A stretch of 12,304 bases of DNA, taken from assembly GCA_002448555.1 (NCBI GenBank), contig DJYV01000154.1, positions 1 to 12,304 of the forward strand. Direction: 5' to 3'. A program made the translations under genes and the position numbers. The DNA comes from Flavobacteriales bacterium UBA6969 (lineage in GTDB: Bacteria; Bacteroidota; Bacteroidia; Flavobacteriales_D; Sanyastnellaceae). This document shows, one piece after another, positions 7,553-12,304 of this stretch. Position 1 is the first letter of the stretch; each line of letters starts with the position of its first letter. The notes under the pieces are model-generated. The model saw only the letters and a program-made list of their open reading frames with translations. It was not told the origin of the DNA and made no database searches.

Positions 7553-7650
7553 GCTCCTTGGTTTGATGGCTAAAATCTGTATTCACCTCTTTATACACAT
7601 TACCTAAATGCTAACTGAAGGCTAATTCAACATGATGGTGAGGAATGAAA

Positions 7651-7676
7651 AAAGGCCGGGAGTAATCCCGGCCTTT
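7651..7676 (-). terminator. Strong terminator of the giant beta-helix gene
   Basis: AAAGGCCGGGA (7651-7661) and TCCCGGCCTTT (7666-7676) form a perfect 11-bp stem with a four-base loop. On the minus strand it is followed by a run of Ts (from the As at 7648-7653). It starts about 20 bases beyond the stop codon at 7699-7697. It also separates that gene from the TonB receptor gene, which must have its own promoter in 7553-7650; no good TTTG/TAnnTTTG match was found there. Confidence 0.92.
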
Positions 7677-7696
7677 CCTCTGAAATAATGCTAACC

Positions 7697-10600
7697 TTAT
7701 TCGCAATTCTGACCAAAGGCAGAGAGGAATAGGAGCAAGTCTGGGGTGCCAACCTGGCCATCGCCATTGATGTCCGATGGGCAATCACTGCCTGTGATGA
7801 ACTCGCATGTGCCGTCTTCCACCGTGGCAGTGGCATCGTAGTTCTCAGCGGCAGGGTAGGTGCATCCCTGAACGGGGTCCAATTCGCAACCGGTATCTTC
7901 ACCAGCATGCGGGTTGAAGTCCGCAAATTCTGGATCTGTACAACCATCACAAGCCGTTTCTAAGCCAAAGCAGACCGCAGGCAGAGAAAGGGCGCCCGTT
8001 ACTTCAACGGTTCGCTCGATACCGTCTGATTCGCCGGCTTCATTGTAGAAGCCGTATGCGATGGTGCCTGTGGAGGCTGAGATGGTCAGCTTGTATACGG
8101 AGTAGTTAGCGTAGATCATTTCTACGACAGCATCCGCTGAGAAGTCACCAGCAATAGAGCCGGCTCCTCCCTCGTGCCACATGTCCACGCGGAACGTCAC
8201 GTCAAACTGGCACGAGCCGTCGTCGGTATTGGCACCTTCTTCGTAGTTGTTGGCCGTTGGGTCCGTGCAACCGTTGAACTGACACAATGCATCTTGGTCG
8301 CCCGTGTTGGCTCCTGCATCATAGTTCTCGGCTTCTGGGTTGTAGCAACCGGTGTACAAGCACGAGCCGTCGTCCGTGTTGGCTGTATCGTCATAGTTGT
8401 CAGCGTCAGCATCGGTGCATCCCAGGTATTGGCAAGAACCGTCGTCAGCAGTGGCATCAGCATCGTAGTTGTCAGCTTCAGCGTCCATGCAGCCTAATAC
8501 GGATACCTCGCCTTCTGTGAAGATGCCGACTTGACCGAGGTAGCTCCAAGGCTGGTCCAACCAGTTTTCGGATGGTCCAAATGCACCTTTGTACGCTGCC
8601 GCATCAAACCATGCATCCGTTGCCAAGTCCGCAGCGTCAACTGAGACGTCATTGGCTGGTGTGAGGTCGAGGGTGTTCACTACGGTAACACCAGCGCCGT
8701 CGAAGCCGTAGTCGAAGTCGATGCCGGGATCACCGAGTGCGATGTTGTTTGCAGCCGCATAGGCGTCTAACTGCTCGTCACCATCATCCACTTGGTTACC
8801 GTCGTAATCAATGACTTCCTCCACAGCGACCATGCAAATGTTCTTGAGACCAAGCAAACCAGCTCCTAGCTTATCAAAGGCATCGGAAGGGTCTTGCTTG
8901 TCTTCAATCTCAATGCCTTCTTGGAAGTTGGCCATGATCATGTTGTTTACGAAACCACCTGATCCAGCGCGGAAGAGGAGGCCTTGCTTACCGGCGGCAA
9001 TGCCTCGGCCAATCATGGTCACGTTGTACACCTCAGGTGTAGCGTAAGGCTGGCCTGAAGAGGTCACGTTCGGGCTGTCGTCGCCGTCGAGCTCACCGCC
9101 GCGATCACCCACGGTGTGATCGTTCAAAGCGAACCAGTACTGGCCCTTGCCGTGGTACCCTTGGTCCCAGTCAAAGCTATCGTCGCCTACGAAGGCAACC
9201 GCAGCGTGCTTGACGTCAACCGAACCACCGAAGAACTCGATACCGTCATCTTCGTTCGCGATGACTTCAACGTATTCGATGGTTGTTCCGCTTCCAACTC
9301 CACCTAATGTCAAACCATTGATTTCGTTCGCTGCGCCAAGCTGCGTACCGCCGTGGCGGATGCTAACGTAGCGAAGAACACCAGAGTTGTCCTCGTCGTT
9401 GGTACCGCCGTACTTCGCGCGGTCGTTGTCTGCAGGAACCCCTTCAATCTGTCCTTCGCCTGTTGGCAAATTGGTCAATGCATCACCCAAGATGATGACA
9501 CCGCCCCACTGACCGCGCGTGTCGTAGCTCACCGATCCATCGAGTGGATCCGCTTCGAACGTGAAGGTAATTGGGCAGGTTTCTGTACCGTCAGCGTAAA
9601 TCTGACCGCCACGTGCAACAATCAAGGCAGCGGCATCAGCACCCTGACCAGCCATACCCTTGACGACTGTACCGGGCTCGATAGTCAATGCCTGACCATC
9701 GTTGACGAATACATACCCGTCGAGCAAGTAGGTGTTGTCGCACGTCCACGTGGTCGTGCCTGTGCCGTTGCCGTCGGCATCGGAGATGATGACTTCGTTG
9801 CGGTCACCAAGTGGTGGGCAATCGCAAGCCACCACCTCTTCTTCAATGGCACCTGAATCGTCCGCGTATGTCCAGTCTTCCAACCAATTTTCACCGTTTG
9901 GATCGAAGGCACCCATGTAGTGAGCGGTTTCGAACCAGGCATCGGTAGGCTGTGCGCTTGCATCAAGCAAAACGGAAGCCTCTGGTACTGGATTGAACGG
10001 GTTAGAGAAGGCTGTGCCTGCTCCATTGGTAGCCCAGTTGTAATCAATACCGGTGGTCATCGCTGTCAAGTTTGCTGTTTCAGCGAAAGCGTCCAATTGC
10101 TCGTCACCGTCGGCGACCTGGATGCCATCGTAGTCGATGACCTCATTAACACCGTCGAAAGCGATATTTGCGAGGCTTAAGTCGCCGTTCAACCACTTAT
10201 CGAAGGCGTCGGAAGGATCCTGCTTATCCTCGATTTCAATCCCTTCTGTGATATTGGCGATGATGGCGTTCGATACATGGCCACCCGATCCTGCACGGAA
10301 CAAGAGGCCTTGGTTGCCCACATTGCTGCCGCGTCCGATTACGGTCCAGTTTGCAACCGTTGGGATGGCAAATGGCATGCCATCTGCTGTTACGTCAGGA
10401 CTGTCATCACCGTCGAGCTCACCGCCACGGTCGCCTGCGTCTTGACCTTGGATGGTGAACCAGAATTGGCCTTTACCATGGTATCCTTGGTCCCAGTCAA
10501 AGCTGTCGTCACCACAGAACATAACTGACGCGTAGCGGACATTGACAGATCCACCGAAGAACTCAATGCCGTCGTCGTCATTGGAGACAACTTCAACGTG

Positions 10601-12304
10601 TTCGATGATGGTGCCACTACCAACTCCACCTAGCGTCAAGCCGTTGATCTCGTTTGCTGCGCCAAGCTGCGTTCCACCGTGGCGGATGCTGACGTAGCGG
10701 AGAATGCCAGAGTTGTCTTCGTCGTTCGATCCGCCGTACTTGGCGCGGTCGTTGTCCGCAGGTACGCCTTCAATCTGTCCCTCACCGGTTGGGAGGTTGG
10801 TCGTTGCGTCTCCAAGAACGATTACACCGCCCCACTGACCACGCGTATCGTAGGAAACAGAGCCGTCAAGTGGGTCTGCCTCGAACGTGAAGGTGATTGG
10901 GCAAGAGGCGGAACCGTCAGCAAAGATTTGTCCACCGCGCGCTACGATGAGGGCTGCAGCATCTGCACCTTGACCGGCCATGCCTTTCACAACTGTACCA
11001 GGTTCAATGGTCAATACTTGTCCGTCGTTGACGAACACATACCCGTCGAGCAAGTAAACGTTATCGCATGTCCAAGTCGTCGTACCGGTACCGTTGCCAT
11101 CGTCCGTTATGATGACTTCGTTACGCATGTCCAATGAAGGACAATCGCATGTTTCGTCTGGATTGCTTCCTTCATCATTCAAGTCTACGTCGGCAGCGCC
11201 AGAGATGTCCAAGTATGACCAATTTGCCAACCAGTTTTCTCCGTTCGGGTCAAAGGCCCCCATGTATCCAAATGGTCCGTCAGATGTCACATCCGCTGAT
11301 GGTACCGGATCGAATGGGTTGGGGAAGGATGTACCGCTGGCATTTGCTGACCAATCTGAATCAATTCCAACGTCAGCGAGTTGGATGTTGCTGCTTGCAG
11401 CGTAGGCATCCAAATTGGAGTCACCATCGGCATCTTGAATGCCGTCGTAATCAATCAGCTCGGTAGCACCTTGGACGTGGATGTTCGAGAGGGTCAAGTC
11501 ACCAGCCTGCCACTTATCATAAGCGTCAGATGGGTCTTGCTTGTCTTCGATTTCGATGCCTTCCTGGAAATCCACAATCAGCGCGTCGCTGACGTGTCCA
11601 CCAGAACCGGCACGGAAGAGCATGCCTTGCTTGCCGGCTGCTGCTCCACGTCCAATCATGGTCCAGTTGGTAACCGTAGGGAGCGTGAACGGCATTCCAT
11701 CTGCCGTAACATCTGGGCTATCATCGCCGTCCAACTCACCTCCGCGGTCACCAGCGTCAGCGTCGTTGATCGAGAACCAGTGGTGTCCGCCTCCGGAGTA
11801 GCCTTGGTCCCAGTCGAAGCTGTCGTCGCCTACAAAGGCCACAGCCGCGTAGTTGACTTCAACGGTTCCACCAAAGAACTCGATGCCATCGTCGTCATTC
11901 GCCAAAACTTCTACGTGATCTACAGTTGTGCCGCTTCCTACGCCAGCGAGCGTCAGACCGTTGATCTCGTTTGCTGCGCCGAGCTGGGTTCCGCCGTGGC
12001 GGATGCTCACGTAGGTGATAACACCTGAGTTATCCGCTGCATTCGATCCACCGTACTTGGCGCGATCGTTATCTGCTGGAATCCCTTCCACTTGTCCTTC
12101 GCCTGTTGGGAGGTTAGTTGGAGCGTCGCCGCATACAATCACACCGCCCCACTGGCCGCGCGTGTTGTACGCTACTGAGCCATCCAATGGGTCGCCTTCA
12201 TAGGTGAATGTGATAGGGCAGTCTGCCATTCCCTCTGCGTAGAGTTGACCACCGCGAGCGACGATCAATGCTGCTGCGTCGGCGCCTTGACCGGCCATAC
12301 CTTT
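7697..12304 (-). CDS. Giant modular surface protein: three beta-helix modules, Asp-rich repeats, CBM-like domain, dockerin-like tail (5' end missing)
   Basis: The frame is open through the right edge, so the N-terminus is outside the window; 1535 residues are visible. Numbering from the first visible codon, residues 1-385 are most of one beta-helix module. Residues 386-826 and 827-1270 are two complete modules. Each module has LTIEPGTVVKG, ALIVARGG, CPITF, QWGGVI, DNSG, VSIRHGGTQLGAANEINGL, GGVGSGT, DDGIEFFGGSV and GDDSFDWDQGY. These mark a widespread Bacteroidetes family of extracellular right-handed beta-helix proteins, often misannotated as 'multidrug transporter'. Residues 1271-1368 are four Asp-rich GC-repeats. 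Residues 1369-1453 are an Ig-like E-set/carbohydrate-binding-like domain beginning VTFRVDM. Two more GC-repeats and an EF-hand/dockerin-like tail (1508-1535) end the protein. It is very acidic, with regular cysteines. I infer a surface adhesin or polymer-binding protein; no catalytic residues are recognised. Confidence 0.92.
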   Translation of the reverse strand, partial: KGMAGQGADAAALIVARGGQLYAEGMADCPITFTYEGDPLDGSVAYNTRGQWGGVIVCGDAPTNLPTGEGQVEGIPADNDRAKYGGSNAADNSGVITYVSIRHGGTQLGAANEINGLTLAGVGSGTTVDHVEVLANDDDGIEFFGGTVEVNYAAVAFVGDDSFDWDQGYSGGGHHWFSINDADAGDRGGELDGDDSPDVTADGMPFTLPTVTNWTMIGRGAAAGKQGMLFRAGSGGHVSDALIVDFQEGIEIEDKQDPSDAYDKWQAGDLTLSNIHVQGATELIDYDGIQDADGDSNLDAYAASSNIQLADVGIDSDWSANASGTSFPNPFDPVPSADVTSDGPFGYMGAFDPNGENWLANWSYLDISGAADVDLNDEGSNPDETCDCPSLDMRNEVIITDDGNGTGTTTWTCDNVYLLDGYVFVNDGQVLTIEPGTVVKGMAGQGADAAALIVARGGQIFADGSASCPITFTFEADPLDGSVSYDTRGQWGGVIVLGDATTNLPTGEGQIEGVPADNDRAKYGGSNDEDNSGILRYVSIRHGGTQLGAANEINGLTLGGVGSGTIIEHVEVVSNDDDGIEFFGGSVNVRYASVMFCGDDSFDWDQGYHGKGQFWFTIQGQDAGDRGGELDGDDSPDVTADGMPFAIPTVANWTVIGRGSNVGNQGLLFRAGSGGHVSNAIIANITEGIEIEDKQDPSDAFDKWLNGDLSLANIAFDGVNEVIDYDGIQVADGDEQLDAFAETANLTAMTTGIDYNWATNGAGTAFSNPFNPVPEASVLLDASAQPTDAWFETAHYMGAFDPNGENWLEDWTYADDSGAIEEEVVACDCPPLGDRNEVIISDADGNGTGTTTWTCDNTYLLDGYVFVNDGQALTIEPGTVVKGMAGQGADAAALIVARGGQIYADGTETCPITFTFEADPLDGSVSYDTRGQWGGVIILGDALTNLPTGEGQIEGVPADNDRAKYGGTNDEDNSGVLRYVSIRHGGTQLGAANEINGLTLGGVGSGTTIEYVEVIANEDDGIEFFGGSVDVKHAAVAFVGDDSFDWDQGYHGKGQYWFALNDHTVGDRGGELDGDDSPNVTSSGQPYATPEVYNVTMIGRGIAAGKQGLLFRAGSGGFVNNMIMANFQEGIEIEDKQDPSDAFDKLGAGLLGLKNICMVAVEEVIDYDGNQVDDGDEQLDAYAAANNIALGDPGIDFDYGFDGAGVTVVNTLDLTPANDVSVDAADLATDAWFDAAAYKGAFGPSENWLDQPWSYLGQVGIFTEGEVSVLGCMDAEADNYDADATADDGSCQYLGCTDADADNYDDTANTDDGSCLYTGCYNPEAENYDAGANTGDQDALCQFNGCTDPTANNYEEGANTDDGSCQFDVTFRVDMWHEGGAGSIAGDFSADAVVEMIYANYSVYKLTISASTGTIAYGFYNEAGESDGIERTVEVTGALSLPAVCFGLETACDGCTDPEFADFNPHAGEDTGCELDPVQGCTYPAAENYDATATVEDGTCEFITGSDCPSDINGDGQVGTPDLLLFLSAFGQNCE
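7700..7783 (-). other. C-terminal EF-hand / dockerin-like motif of the giant protein
   Basis: The final 28 residues are CPSDINGDGQVGTPD followed by LLLFLSAFGQNCE and the stop. The calcium loop DxNxDGxVxxxD and the hydrophobic helix match the two copies in the plus-strand repeat protein at 706-768 and 1051-1128. Two cysteines bracket the motif and could close it with a disulfide. Nothing resembling a T9SS sorting domain follows. Confidence 0.7.
7946..8200 (-). other. E-set / carbohydrate-binding-like domain
   Basis: The domain is 85 residues long, starting VTFRVDM, with SIAGDFS, YSVYKLTIS, GTIAYGFYNEAG, ERTVEV and VCFG. This resembles the Ig-like modules related to CBM20/48 that appear near the C-termini of Bacteroidetes secreted proteins (VTFxVDM ... 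aGxF ... YxxxVxl ... YkFxN). It interrupts the GC-repeat array. Carbohydrate binding is inferred; the aromatic ligand residues cannot be confirmed by eye. Confidence 0.6.
8201..8494 (-). repeat. Four Asp-rich GC-repeats (24-26 codons each)
   Basis: The units are 8494-8423, 8422-8351, 8350-8273 and 8272-8201. The pattern is GCxxxxAxNYxxxAxxxDGSCxxx, with the third unit two codons longer and lacking DGSC (it ends ALCQFN). Two further diverged copies lie at 7945-7868 and 7867-7784. The same family forms half of each 150-bp unit at 1-555. Confidence 0.88.
8495..12304 (-). repeat. Three tandem beta-helix modules of about 1.33 kb (first visible copy partial)
   Basis: The complete copies are 9827-11149 and 8495-9826, 1323 and 1332 bases (441 and 444 codons). 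The copy at 11150-12304 is cut by the window edge. Complete copies begin with CDCPxLxxRNEVIIxD and all end with ENWL followed by a WxY segment. DNA identity is visibly high in the core, for example around the codons for NEINGL at about 9310-9335, 10630-10655 and 11950-11975. Confidence 0.92.

Noticed and set aside
6707..7573. 288-codon plus-strand open frame opposite the receptor N-terminus
   Set aside because: It is antisense to the signal peptide, regulatory-like and plug domains, and its product has no recognisable motif.
9353..9856. Plus-strand open frames repeated opposite the beta-helix modules (also around 10679-11137 and 11381-12028)
   Set aside because: They recur at the same place in each module because the sense modules are repeated, so they mirror the sense coding sequence rather than forming independent genes.

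Overview
The window looks like chromosomal DNA from a marine Bacteroidetes, most likely a Flavobacteriales member of the Cryomorphaceae/Schleiferiaceae type. This is inferred from family content: a TonB-dependent receptor with an N-terminal carboxypeptidase-regulatory-like domain, a DUF5074/YncE-like propeller with a short type IX secretion (T9SS)-like tail, secreted proteins built from Asp-rich 'GCTDxxAxNYxxxATxDDGSC' repeats, and a match to the Bacteroidetes promoter consensus (TTTG, about 20 bases, TAnnTTTG). Almost every product is predicted to be exported. No tRNA, rRNA, CRISPR array, transposase or phage gene was seen.

Layout. Plus strand: (1) the 3' end of a Cys- and Asp-rich repeat protein ending in an EF-hand/dockerin-like motif (1-1131), closed by a strong terminator; (2) a secreted beta-propeller protein (1237-2442) whose promoter is embedded in the tail of that terminator; (3) a 259-aa protein (2526-3305) that looks like a degenerate inositol-monophosphatase-fold protein without the metal-binding motif. 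A bidirectional terminator (3307-3327) separates this block from the minus-strand genes. Minus strand, in order of transcription: (4) a giant surface protein entering from the right edge (12304-7697) with three tandem beta-helix modules of about 440 aa, then Asp-rich repeats, a carbohydrate-binding-like domain and a dockerin-like tail, closed by a perfect 11-bp-stem terminator; (5) a 1066-aa TonB-dependent receptor (7552-4352); (6) a lipocalin-like lipoprotein (4350-3346) that starts one base after the receptor's stop codon.

How the genes may work together. The receptor and lipoprotein form a translationally coupled pair, probably for outer-membrane uptake of an unknown ligand. The two repeat proteins at the window's ends share the same repeat family and the same kind of C-terminal EF-hand motif, so they probably share an export or display route. 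No complete new system can be demonstrated from this window. The most unusual items are the apparent pseudo-phosphatase, the dockerin-like tails occupying the position where a T9SS sorting domain would be expected, and the mosaic triplication inside the giant gene.
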